From Hirsutella rhossiliensis (taxonomy: Eukaryota > Ascomycota > Sordariomycetes > Hypocreales > Ophiocordycipitaceae), in NCBI RefSeq assembly GCF_020360975.1, contig NW_025408674.1, positions 1,612,001 through 1,676,000 on the forward strand: a stretch of DNA of 64,000 nucleotides, written 5' to 3'. Position numbers and translations under genes: made by a program. The first letter of the stretch is position 1; every line of letters begins with the position of its first letter. Of the stretch, positions 45,174 through 55,962 are shown in pieces. Under the pieces are notes generated by a model. The model had not been told where the DNA came from, ran no database searches, and worked only from the letters and a program-made list of their open reading frames with translations.

Positions 45174-47135
45174 ATGATGAAGCACCTCTTGCTCAACCCG
45201 CTGCTCCTCGGCTCCCTCGCCTCAGCCCCGGCCTCGGCAATCCTCACCTGCCGCCCCGAGGGTCCCGTCTTGCCCAAGCCGCGCCTCCGGGACTGGCCGC
45301 CCTTGCAAGCCGCCGCCGCCAACTTGACCCGCGCCCTCGACGCCGTCGCCGTCTCCCAGACCGCACCCGCCGGCTGGCCCGTCGCCAACGTCTCCTTCTC
45401 CGTCGCCATCGTCTCGCGCGACCAGGGCGACGCGGGGATCCCGCTGTGGGAGTACCACCACCTGGCCGCCGCCAACGTCAGGGGTACCAGCACCCTCGAC
45501 CGCGACGCCCAGTATCTCATCGGCTCCGTGTCCAAGGTCGTCTCCGACTACATCCTGCTCAAGAGTCCCCTCGACCTGGACGCTCCCGTGACGAGGTACC
45601 TTCCCAGGCTTGGCAGCTCCTCCTCTCTTGTGCGGTGGGAGGACGTGAGTCTGAGGATGCTCGCGTCGCAACTCTCGGGGGCTCCCACAAACTGTGAGTA
45701 GGCCGCAAGACGGTGTAGCGTCCATGTAGACCTACAGGGGGCGCGGATGCGCTGACCATGGCTGGAATCAGATGGCTTCTCCGAGTTCTACTACCTGAAG
45801 GACGTCTTCCGCGCGTACGGTTTTCCACACATCGAGGACGCGGCCTATCCCCCGTGCGGCGTCATAGCTCTCAACGGGCCCTGCTCTCAAGATGGCAAGC
45901 AAATCTGCCTCTTCCCAAGCCCCCATCGCGGAACGGCACGGGCTTACTGTTGTCGACAGACTTTTTCAAGGGCATGGCCGAGTCGAACCCCGTCGTGGCG
46001 CCCATGGAGCGACCAGCTTACTCCAACATTGCATTTACCATCTTGGCCCTGGCCATCCAAGAGGTGACGGGCAAGAACTATTCGCAGCTAGTCGACGAGC
46101 TGGTCGCCAAGCCGCTGCGCCTCCGCAACACGATGCCCTCCCCCGGCGACGACGCGAGGGCTGTCATCCCGCCGGGAGAGAGCAGTTGGGGCGTCGACTA
46201 TGGCAACAACGCACCGTAAGCCTCTCCACCCCACGTCGAGACGACGCTGACCGGGTGTTGTTAGCGGCGGCGGACTCGTGTCTTCGCTCGCAGACCTGTC
46301 GAGGCTCGCCCACGGCATCCTCGCCCGCTCTATCGATCTCACGCCCAGTCAAACCCGCCAATGGCTCAAACCGCAGGCCTACAGCGGCGGCTACAGCGCC
46401 GTCGGCATGCCCTGGGAGATCTTCCGGCCGCACAACCTCACGCCCAGGCATCCGCATCCCGTCACCGTCCTCGGCAAGGGCGGCGGCGCCCAGTCGTATC
46501 ACAGCCAGTTCTCAATCGTAGACGAGTACGGCATCGGGTTCATCGTCCTCTCTGCGGGGTCCATGGACGCCGCCTTGCTCCTCTACGACGCTTTGCTCGG
46601 CACCTTTGTCCCCGCGGCCGACGGGGCGTCCAGGGAGCAGGCAGAGGAGCAGTACGCGCGCACGTTCAAGGCCGGAGTGTGTGCCAACAGCAGCGAGCTC
46701 GAGGTGACTTTTGACCTGGACCAAGACTCTCTGCGAGTATTGTCAATGCGAAGCAACGGCTCCGACATGCTCGAGGCCCTGACAAAGGTCTGGTCCCTCA
46801 CCATGGGCCAGTTCATGGGCAACCTGAGCCCTGCCGCCCGCCTCTTCCCCACAGAGCAGGATCAGGAGGCAACGCTGCGCGGCAGGCCTGTCACCCGCGA
46901 GGTGTGGCGCCTCTGGCCCGAGCTGGGTCCAGCAGCCAAGTCCCATCTTCCCAGCTCCGGCACCATGGCCGATGATTGCCTTTCGTGGACGCTCGCGGAC
47001 TGGGTGCATTACGGGGGCGAGCCCCTGGACAGGTTCCTCTTCTACAAGGACGCCCAGGGCCGCGTGGTCGGTTTCGAGGCTCCGTTTCTGCGGTCGGGCA
47101 TCTTGCCGCCCGCCGGGGAGAAAGGCCTCTGCTGA
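45174..47135 (+). CDS. Secreted beta-lactamase-fold serine hydrolase
   Basis: Four exons (45174-45693, 45772-45894, 45960-46215, 46265-47135) give 589 residues. Introns are 45694-45771 (78 nt), 45895-45959 (65 nt, GC-AG) and 46216-46264 (49 nt). A signal peptide covers about residues 1-22. The serine beta-lactamase/class C penicillin-binding fold is shown by SVSK (S118-x-x-K121, nucleophile and base), Y235-S236-N237 (second catalytic motif) in PAYSNIAFTILALAIQEVTGKNY, and GKGGGAQSYHSQFSIVDEYGIGFIVLSAG near the third motif. A C-terminal beta-rich region of about 200 residues follows, as in fungal relatives that are esterases or peptidases, or are found beside secondary-metabolite genes. The likely role is hydrolysis of an ester or amide outside the cell; the substrate is unknown. 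The first Met could also be residue 2. Confidence 0.88.
45895..45959 (+). other. GC-AG intron in the beta-lactamase-fold gene
   Basis: No GT donor can join the two frames here. A donor GCAAGC at 45895 and acceptor GACAG ending at 45959 join GPCSQD to DFFKGMAESNPV with the correct phase. A branch-point-like CTTAC lies 12 bases before the acceptor AG. GC donors occur in a small minority of fungal introns, so this reading is plausible; the alternative is a frameshift. Confidence 0.8.
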
Positions 47136-47513
47136 GGTCAGGCTTGACGATGCTGCAGCTGCTCGTCGTTGGGGATCGCCAGTTTTTCGCACAAAGTTAG
47201 TTTCCGTAGTCGTTATTGAATTGTTCATCCATTTAGACCGTCATCCGTTCTCGACACAGCCCGAAAGGTTTTTGATTTGTCCCGTGTAACAACTGATGAT
47301 GCGAGAGGTGCGAGAGGGAGAGAGGGAGAGAGTGATGGATGTCGTTGGCGGCGCTTATATAAGCAATCCCGCAAGCTGAGAGCTCAGCTTCCTTCCACAG
47401 CCAACTCGCTTTCGCCTGTGACCACGACCAACTCTCCCTCAACCGGCCCGCGGGGCCAACACGTCGACGGCCGACCGACAACATCGCAGCCGAGAGCCCT
47501 TCCTCGACCCTCA
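47136..47513. promoter_or_regulatory. Short promoter region of the ARP6 gene
   Basis: 378 bp between the hydrolase stop and the ARP6 start. A TATATAAG element at 47356-47363 lies about 150 bp before the ATG at 47514. The rest is CT-rich leader. Confidence 0.5.
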
Positions 47514-48983
47514 ATGGCAGGCGGCCCCAAATCCGAGGGCGCCGCCCCAGCTCGCCCCCAGACGACGCTGGTGCTCGACAATGGCGCCTACACGCTCAAG
47601 GCAGGCCTCGTTGCGCGCGGCAGCAAAGACGACGACACGGCCGCGCCCCTCGTCATCCCCAACTGCATCGCGCGCGACCGGGCGCGGAACATCTACGTCG
47701 GCGCCGACATCGACAAGTGCCGCGACTGCGGCGAGATGCAGTTCCGCCGCCCCGTCGAAAAGGGCTTCATCGTCAACTGGGAGGCGCAAAAGGAGATTTG
47801 GGACCATCATCTCTTCCGCGGCCCGCTCAAGTGCGATCCTGCCGAGACGCGCCTCGTCTTGGCCGAGCCGCCCAGCGGTCTGCCCGCGCTGCAGGCAAAC
47901 TGCGACCAGGTCGTGTTTGAGGAGTATGGCTTTGCGAGCTACTACCGTGGTGTTGGTACGCAGCCTCCACCACCGGTTTTGACGGAGAGAACCGCTGGGC
48001 AGAGAGAAGGATGATGCTTCGGGTGTCGCATGGCTGACGCAAAGGTGAACATAGGCCCTGCTTTCAACGCCTACCACGACATCCAGGGCCTCTTCCAGAC
48101 CCTCCGAGACGCACCAACCGTCGCCAACGCGCCCGCCGAAGTCGTCCTCGTCATCGACTCGGGATACTCACACACGACCGTCACCCCCGTGCTGCGCGGC
48201 CAGCCGCTTCACCCGGCCGTGCGCCGGCTCGACGTGGGCGGCAAGGTGCTCACAAACTATCTGACGCGCCTCATCTCCATGCGCCACTTTGACATGCGCA
48301 ACGACACCTACATTGTCAACGAGATGAAGGAGCAGGTGTGCTTCGTCTCGGCAGACTTCAAGGCCGACCTCGAGGCCTGCTGGAAGGGCACGCGCGGCGA
48401 CCGGCGCCGCCATCAGGGCCTCCTCGCCTCGTCCGGCGACCTCGTCAAGGACTATGTCCTGCCCGATTTCCACACCCGCGCCAGGGGCATCGTCCGCGAC
48501 TACGACCCGGCGCGGCACTCTAAGGCGCGCAAGGTGGCGGCGGCTGCCGGCGCCGCGGCCGGCGCAGACGAGGACGTGGTGACGTTGCGCAACGAGCGCT
48601 TCGCCGTGCCCGAACTCATCTTCAACCCGTCCGACATGGGCCTCCGCCAGCCCGGCCTGCCCGACCTGGTCCAGCAGTCGCTGCGCCAGTTGCCCCTCGG
48701 CCTCTGGCCCGGCCTCGTTGCAAACGTCATCGTCGTCGGCGGCAACGCCCTCTTCGACGGCTTCATCCAACGCCTACAACGCGACGTGGTGCAGCGCCTG
48801 CCCGCCGACTGCGTCGTCCGCGTCGCCCGCCCTGCCGACCCCGTCACTAGCACCTGGCGCGGCGCCGCAAACATGGCCACCAGCGCGCACATGGACCGCG
48901 TCGCCGTCACAAAGCTCGAGTACGAAGAGCTCGGCGCCGCCCTCGTCGCCCGCAAGTTCGCCGCTGGCCTCCACGGCCCTTGA
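47514..48983 (+). CDS. ARP6: Actin-related protein 6 (SWR1 chromatin-remodelling complex)
   Basis: Two exons (47514-47955 and 48055-48983) give 456 residues; the 99-nt intron 47956-48054 joins YYRGVG to PAFNAYHDI. The protein starts with an actin-fold phosphate-binding loop, TTLVLDNGAYTLKAGL, then ADIDKCRDCGEMQFRRPVEKGFIVNWEAQKEIWDHHLF, the block typical of ARP6 rather than actin. The second half has VVLVIDSGYSHTTVTPVLRG, GGKVLTNYLTRLISMR and NVIVVGGNALFDGFIQRL. ARP6 is a nuclear subunit of SWR1, which exchanges H2A for H2A.Z. An Ala-rich insert near residues 325-335 is specific to this sequence. The 99-nt intron is a multiple of three, but it contains a stop. Confidence 0.95.
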
Positions 48984-50501
48984 AACCCGCTGCCCCCTCA
49001 ACTCGCCAGCTTCGCTCTGCTCGTGCTATTTTTAACGAGAAGGTCCCCGATCCCGTCTCCAACTAACCGCCCCCCGGATCCCAAAATGAAAAGGGGGGCT
49101 GCGAGTCACCAACTGCCCAGCCTGCCGAAGCACGGCACGTCGCGCCCCTTTCCGCGCAGCGCCGTCCCACCTCCACTGCTTCTGTGGATGTTCCAGAGAA
49201 ATGCCTACCTAATTTTGGAAAAAGCACTCCCCCTTCAGGGTAGTGTTTGGAGAAACGTGGCCTGTGCCCGGACGTATGGGGCGCTTCCCCCCTCCAGGTT
49301 TTGCACCAAGGCCGCGACCAGTGGAGCAGCCTACACTGCGTGAAGGGGGCAGGGGAGAGGAACAGCTGCTACAGCTCGCGACCTGAGAATTGCCCTTGCA
49401 CCGTTCGGGGAGGGCAGACCATGGGATGAAACCATGTCCTCAAAATGAGAAAATGCGCCCTGCAAAATCCATACTTGCGTGGGCGTGGCCACGGAGCCTG
49501 TCTCTCAAGAACCCCGTGTAGCGCTTGGCAAAGTCGAGACCACCGTACGACGAGCAAGTCGAACGCAGGATCCCAGGTTGGGATTCATGGATGCAGATGA
49601 CGCGCAACTACAGGCTTCTTCCGGTAAGAGAGTGGTGTCTTTTGCATTTTAGAGGAGTACGTCCCTGAGCAAAAAGTAACAGAATGGAGATTGGGCTCCG
49701 GAGACTCAGTGTCCTCCGTCGCATCATGGCTCCCGCCCTTGTCCTGGTGACGATTGCCCCTTGACTGTCGCTGCTCTCGCCAGATCCGCATGACATGAAG
49801 TTCCATGATATCGTCGTGAATAAGCATGCTAGCATTTTCGTTCCGCCTCAACCCGTGTGGTGATGAACACTTCTTGGTGGCCCATGCCAACGCAACCAGA
49901 TATTACCCCGGCGCACGTCGTCCTTGCGTACCGAGGACCCTCGCGAGGGGTCCTTTCAGTCGCATCAAAGTCACAGCCGCCCGAGGCCGCGGCCTCGAGA
50001 AACACACCCTAGAATCCACGGGTCAGCATCCTTGTCCCGCGCGCAGAGGAAAGTCGGTCAGGGAGGCATACAATCGCACTAGCGGGCTCGTTAGTGAATA
50101 TCCGGTCACGACTTGTCTAGGGAGAGTTCACGTACGTGGCTCGCCGAGGATCCCTCGTTGTGGATGATGCAGTACCCACCGCAGCATTTCCTGCATACCC
50201 TCTGCGTTTGATCTATGCAAGAGTCGCACTATGAGTTCAGATCAGTGCCATTCCTTTCTGAGCCAGTGTTTGTGACGAGAGGCTCGACCCACGTTGTTGC
50301 CGCATTCCCAGCAGCTCTTGGAGATTCGGCTCTGCATTTGTCGCGTTGTCAGCGGGTCCCAAAGAAAGCAGAGGGGCCGTGTTGCTTTCCAATCGCTTGA
50401 AAAGGGACGGCCGGTTCGCATACAAAGTTGAGATACCTTTCCCGCCAGCTTGACAGCCAATGATGCCAGCCCCTGTCGTGAAAGTGATCCCAGTTCTCTG
50501 C
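48984..50501. other. Convergent intergenic, 1.5 kb
   Basis: ARP6 (plus) and the F-box-like gene (minus) point toward each other. Short frames on both strands show no family features. A possible extra 3' exon of the F-box-like gene (minus, about 50240-50450) would need use of a GTACGA donor; I do not favour it. Confidence 0.45.
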
Positions 50502-51846
50502 TCATGTTGCCGAATCGGACTCGGTGATGCATTGATGACAGAGATTGTTTCGTACCTTGATCTTGGTAGCTGTCTGTACCAGTTCCAAGCTCTCGAGCGC
50601 AGGTAAAGAGTCGTCCTCGTCGTCAACTACGATGACGCTGCTGATGTCGGCCTGAACTTGTCCAGGGAGCTTGTAACACGCCTCGCACCACCACTTGTGG
50701 CACGCGATACAGTATCGCTCGCGGAGGCAGTCCATGCATCGAGCAACAAATGGCTGATGGGGCAACTGGGGAGAGGTGGCGGCGCGGATAGACGATGACA
50801 AGATTGGAGGAGGGGCGAGAAGCGGAAGGCTGGCTGGAGACGTCGACGCCGGATGGGCCAGACCCTCGGGCGCTGTGCCGCAGTTCTCGCAGCCGGACAC
50901 TGCAAAGGTCGCAGCCGCAGGACCGCTGTCGGCGGGGAACGATGTCTTTCCAAAGGCATGGGAGTTGCGATGGCGAGGGCCCTGGCACAGGACCGCGTCA
51001 AAGGCGATGATGCCCTCACAGGCCACCATGCAACTGGCCCACTCGTCCGAGATGAGTCGCGATATGATACGGCCCCTCTTGGACCACCAAGCGTCGCCGT
51101 CCGGTCGGAGTGACGACGTCAAGGCCATTTGGCTCCTGTGGTTCCAGTCGACGCTCACGGAGGCGCAGTGATACTGGCCGGCGTTGGGGGCCGTGTCCGA
51201 CGGATCCCTGGAACCAAAGATATATAGTGCCCTCAGCTTCGGAGAGTTTTCTGGCCTGGTTCTACGGCAGGCATACTGCAGGGCGCCCCGCAGCTTGCTC
51301 TGGTTGAGGTTCTTGACATCCCGGATGGACAGAATGCGGACGCTGAAGGAGGCATCGTTGATGATTTCGTGGCACAGCTCGGATGTCACGGAAAGACCGT
51401 CGAGAACAAGAGTCTGGACATGTTGGAGAATGTGGCGACGCCGGAGAGTCGAGAAGACGGCCCTCAAGGGTCCGGAGTAGAAGCTGCTCGGGCGGCCATC
51501 AGACACGGCAATTCATCGACACGGTCTCACGCGGCACTCACTCGTCCTCTGACAGGTTCTCGTCGAGCTGAGCATTGCGCCAGATGTTGCCGCCGCGATC
51601 GATTTGGTCAATGTCAAACTGAGCATTTTTGACCCGAGTGAGATCAAGGTGTCGGAACACGCCTGGGGTGTTGTATACGAGAGCTCTGGAAGCTTGGTCG
51701 GCCGCAGCTAGGTTCAGGATGCCCGATGCGTCGAGATGGGGGACAATGTTTGCGAGAACAAGGGAATTGTGCAAGACATCAAAAAGGCACAATGAGGTGG
51801 ACTCGGGCTCTTGACGCGTTCGGCCGATGACGGTCGCTTGGCTCAT
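50502..51846 (-). CDS. F-box-like protein with a C-terminal Cys-rich zinc-binding segment
   Basis: Two exons (51846-51542 and 51483-50502) give 428 residues; the 58-nt intron 51541-51484 joins NLSEDE to FYSGPLRAVFS. Residues about 20-75 (LFDVLHNSLVLANIVPHLDASGILNLAAADQASRAL) look like an F-box, the helix bundle that binds Skp1 in SCF ubiquitin ligases. A leucine-rich middle follows (HVQTLVLDGLSVTSELCHEII, VRILSIRDVKNLN), as in many substrate receptors. Near residues 355-380, CMDCLRERYCIACHKWWCEACYK carries paired Cys motifs that probably bind zinc. The end, KIKVRNNLCHQCI, fits a short conserved fungal tail. The substrate is unknown. The next gene to the right beyond a transposon is also ubiquitin-related. 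Confidence 0.75.
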
Positions 51847-52412
51847 GTCAGGCTGCCAGACTGTGGGACGAGCGTTGAAGGAAGGCTGGAGGGAAAGGCG
51901 ACAAGTGGACGAAGACGGGTGTCGACGGCGGCGGCCTTGTGGTCTTTAAGGCAAGTGAGCGGGAATGGATGCTGTTGAGTGAGACAACGGTCGCCGTCTG
52001 GGAGGCTATGGAGAGTAAAGCCCAGCCGAAGGCATCTGGGGTGCGACATGAGATAAAGCTGCCGGGTAAGGTTATCTGATATGGGGGGTGCGCACGCACG
52101 TAGCCGACTGGGGCATTCGAGACAGTCATTCCGCCGCTCAAACGCGGCTATTGGCTGAAACGGAGGCGTGGCAAGTTGCTAAAAGCAGAGACGTGCTGGG
52201 TGCCGTGGGTCGCAGCCGGCGTGCAGATTTGACGCTCGTGCTGATTCGTGTGGAGACGTTTCCCGTCTCGGCCGCAAACCACGGGTGAGTGCCGAGATGG
52301 GGAGATCGAGACGGCCATGGGCGAGGGACCACACAGAGGCCAACACGCGTCGAGAGGGGGGCGGCTTATCGGACCATTGCTGGTCGACGTGATGGGATCA
52401 TACGAAAAAAAA
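51847..52412. other. Promoter side of the F-box-like gene
   Basis: 566 bp between the F-box-like start and the Mutator-like element. An A tract of eight at 52405-52412 forms the left target site of the element. No gene. Confidence 0.5.
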
Positions 52413-55025
52413 GGCCCAAGTTATCTATCCACCCACTTTCATTAACTGTACACCCAAAAAGTGGATTAACTGTGGCTGACGGCCGAAGAGGGCCGATACC
52501 GCCAATTTGTATGCACACATTCTCTACGATAAGTAGAGCCAGGTAGTAACAGTTCTCCTTCAACGATAAGGCACCCAAAATTGAAGCTATTCGTACTGCG
52601 CTTTCTATGCTGATGAGACTATTCTTTGGTGTTTACAACAGGCCTCCTTCTTCGAGTGCACTACGTGCCTGATCCGCTTCATCTAACTGTGATTCCAATT
52701 GATCCCATACATCCTCAAGGGCGGCATCGTCCGTGAGGCCGGCGACGAAGATGCAGTCTTGGGTCTCCCGCCGTACCGGCTGATCGTCATCATCAGAGAC
52801 TGGCGTTTGACGCCCGGCTTGTTGATACGCCCGTTGCATCCGTGTGCCTGCCTCGTACGTATCGCCGTTTTCCTCGATGTGCCGCAGCCCTCGTTCCGTT
52901 GAAGTCATCGCGGCCGTTACCGTACCCGTCATCGCCGCTGGTGCCGTTGAGGAGGAGGCAGTCGTATAGCCTCAGCCCGCTCATGCCGTTCAGCGATCTC
53001 GTGATGTGACGGATCCCGCCGCGTTGATCTTGACCGCCGTGACTCTTCGAGGTTGAGTGAGCCCTTGGGGCGGCCCTTAGCCCTGATAACTTGTGGCTCG
53101 TATGGTGCCCGAGTAGGGCTTGTGCCCTGAGCGCTTGTATCGATCGGAATATACCAAAATGGGTCGAAGTCGTCGAGTGTAAGGGAGGTATTGGTGTTGA
53201 TAGACTCGAAGATTCGATGGCAGCACGGTAGCCCTCGACTAGTAGCCCAATTACAAGGACATTGACCTGGCGGCGGTTTGGCCCGTTGACTTCGGGGGTC
53301 TAGAGGGATCTTGCGATGCTCATCTATTAGTAGCTTTAACGCATATGACGATACTCGCTCGCGGATCGGCATATACGGCGCCTGTAGGAGAACGTTGATA
53401 TCTTGTGGAGGTTTCGATTCTCTATCGCTGTGATCTGAGCAGCCTGATGGCCCCAGAAGCGTTCGAATCGTTGGAAAACGGTCGTCAAATCGCCCGTACA
53501 GGACCAAAGGAACTTCTTCATATGAGAGTGAAGTCCTCGACGATCGAGGTCGTTGTACGCCCGAAGTGGCGATATTGATTAACGAAACAAGATACAAACT
53601 TCTCCTTCCAAGGCGTTAGCCACGTATTGCAACAGTATTGTATAGCTGCAAGCGGGTGGCGGCCTGGTGTCTCAAATTGGCGTAAACGTTCGTTGAAGCT
53701 ATTCACATCTTGTGACTTGACGATCTCGTTCCACTCTTGTAGAAACGCTTGGAATGCCGGGGCCCGTACGACTCGATTGCCGATTTTTGATGCCTTAGGG
53801 AAAATTGCTTGCATTTCGCAACGACATTCTGGTTAATATGCCACGTGCAGAAGGTTAGTACTGTTTTGAAGCTCGCGAAAGCTATCTAACGCCTTAAGCA
53901 ACGCAGTATCTCGGTCCGTGACAGTGACCCTTGGAAATGGGATCGACTCCTTCTCGCAAAGGACTAGCAGCAACGAGATAGCCCAATAGTAATGGGACTC
54001 GGTCTCGCCGTTCAAGAAGATAGAGGCAATAGAGAACGTTTTGTTATCTCGAGTGGCCGCGCAGATATTCAATAACGGCATATTGAATCGGTTCGTCTTG
54101 TAGGTACAGTCGAGGACGAGGACATCGTGATGCTGACGCCATCGATGGAAGGTAGCACGAGGCGCGAGAAATAGCCCAGTTAGCCGGCCCTGGGGATCAC
54201 GACTATCTCGATGAAAGAAGTCGGACTTATCTAGCCGGTCGTAGAGAAACTGAAGAGGCGTACGGCCAGCTAGTTCTTCCTGACGGTGCCTAGCCAAGGC
54301 GTTACTCACGTCTTGAGCCGTGATACCGGCTAAACGAGGATCGTCGTGAACCAGGTCACGAAGCTCGCCAGCAATATCGGTCGGCCGGGTATTGTTATTA
54401 AACTTCCGGATAATGTCGTCGCGATACTTCTGGATAACAAGCGCCCGGTACTTCGGAAAGACCATCGGGTCATCAACAAGGCGATGATTGTGAACATCGT
54501 GAAGATAAGAGATAGTCCAGTAACCGCGTTTTCCTTCAACGAGAGGCGAAATTCACAGTCTGTTTTCTGGGTTGCTGTATTGAGGCGACGACGAGAGATA
54601 TGAGCAGCTTTATCCTTCCGATTTTCGTAGGGGCCGGCCTTGATACAACGAACAAGTGCAGACTTGCGTTGGCCAGCGTTATCCCGCTTCGATGTTCGAA
54701 TGTGTAGGGCGTAGCCCTCAGCCTCAACAACGGTATCGGCGGCTTCCATCGCGGCCTGGAAGGTCGGGAATAGTGTCTTCGTAAGCGACTCCATGATTCG
54801 GGCTCGTAAGGGCAGAAAACGCGGTGCGAATAGCTTCAGTTTTGATGGTATTGCTGATAGTTACGGTTACAGGATGTTGTTACGCAAGCATCACGAACTG
54901 GCCAGCTGGCCGGCCGGGAATGGGCGCACCAAAATTAGCGGCATCGGCACTGCGCCTGACCCAGCCACAGTTGATCCACTTTTTGGTGTACAGTTAATAA
55001 AAGGAGGTGTATAGATAATTGGGCC
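52413..55025 (-). mobile_element. Mutator-like element (FAR1/Hop type), about 2.6 kb, decayed
   Basis: Terminal inverted repeats of about 65 bp are visible: left 52413-52478 starting GGCCCAAGTTATCTATCC, right 54962-55025 reading GGCCCAATTATCTATACACC in reverse complement. They share the blocks ATTAACTGTACACC, AAAAAGTGGAT and AACTGTGGCTG, with a few mismatches and two single-base gaps. Nine-base flanks match at eight positions (an A8 run at 52405-52412 and 55027-55034), as expected for the 9-bp duplication of Mutator elements, though an A tract is weak evidence. The element carries a broken transposase on the minus strand. Confidence 0.88.
52633..54794 (-). pseudogene. MULE transposase, frameshifted
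   Basis: Read from 54794, the frame starts with a FAR1-like DNA-binding region, then the MULE DDE domain (HDVLVLDCTYKTNRFNMPLLNI, TFSIASIFLNGE, PRVTVTDRDTALLKAL) and a SWIM-type zinc motif near 53250 (CPCNWATSRGLPCCH). Homology moves between frames at least three times: near 54525, near 53850 (LLCTWHINQNVVAKC needs another frame than the DDE block) and near 53520-53600. These shifts lie in conserved blocks and are not removed by clear introns, so this copy is dead. Confidence 0.82.
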
Positions 55026-55962
55026 CAAAAAAAATCCTGGGTGCGGGTGGGGACGAATGGGCAGCCACGACGTAATGCGCTGACAAACGAGGTGCCGTGT
55101 AGGCGCATATCTGCCCGTTGCCCTCTTGGCAGGCGGGGCAGGGGGGGTTCATGTACCCTTGCACGCACTCGTGGCGGGCGGCGATACCTCAACACAAGTT
55201 TACTTGGCTGCCTAGAGGACGCGTCGTCGGTTAGACGGGTACGGATACCTGAGCTGGCCTACCGCCACCCAGCAACGTAGCGTCTTTGGTTGGCTAGACC
55301 AGGCCCTCGTCACCCAAAGCCGCTGCTGCAGCTTACCGCCTCATTACTGTACGGTATAGCCGTCCTCCTCATGTCCAAACTTCCATGTCATGGCCAGCCG
55401 AGTGTCGCATCCGAGAGTTCCACGCGCCTGCATATAGGCTTGATTGCCTGGGCCGTTTACCAGCACTCACCGAGTCCAAGCAGCCAAGCAATCCGTCGCC
55501 GGTGCCAGGCTCGCACTTGGACTCACAAGTTCCCTAGATCGGGAGACCAGACGGGCGGGAATGAAGAAGCTGTAGATGAGGCTGCATCGCCCTGGGGCAC
55601 AGAGAACGAATGAGTCGCCAACCGTCGTGGCGCTGGTCAACGTTGGTTCCGTCAAGCTGCCCCAAAGACAGCACGTGACGCGTGCCGGGGGCGGATGGAA
55701 CGTGCCGGAATCCGCTGACTGATCAGAGTCTCCCTCGAGTTATCATCAATCGCGGTCGCTGCCCTCCATGAAATTTAGTTGAACTGCCCTCGACTCTCTT
55801 TCAACCTTGCTTCACTTATTATTTAGTCATGGCCTGTTTTTTCCCACTCTGGTGTCCTCTGCTCCTCTTGCCGTAGCTGCCATGCCGTAGCTGCTGCTAC
55901 TTGAACCACCACGCAACATCATCCTCGCCTGCTTCGCAGAACATAGCCGTTTCCCGCCCGCC
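55026..55962. other. Intergenic, 0.9 kb
   Basis: Promoter side of the UFD1-like gene, with no gene. A G-rich and C-rich stretch near 55120-55150 follows the transposon edge. Confidence 0.5.

Noticed and set aside
50242..50450. Possible third exon of the F-box-like gene
   Set aside because: The existing end KIKVRNNLCHQCI looks like a natural conserved tail, and the extra exon has no recognisable features.
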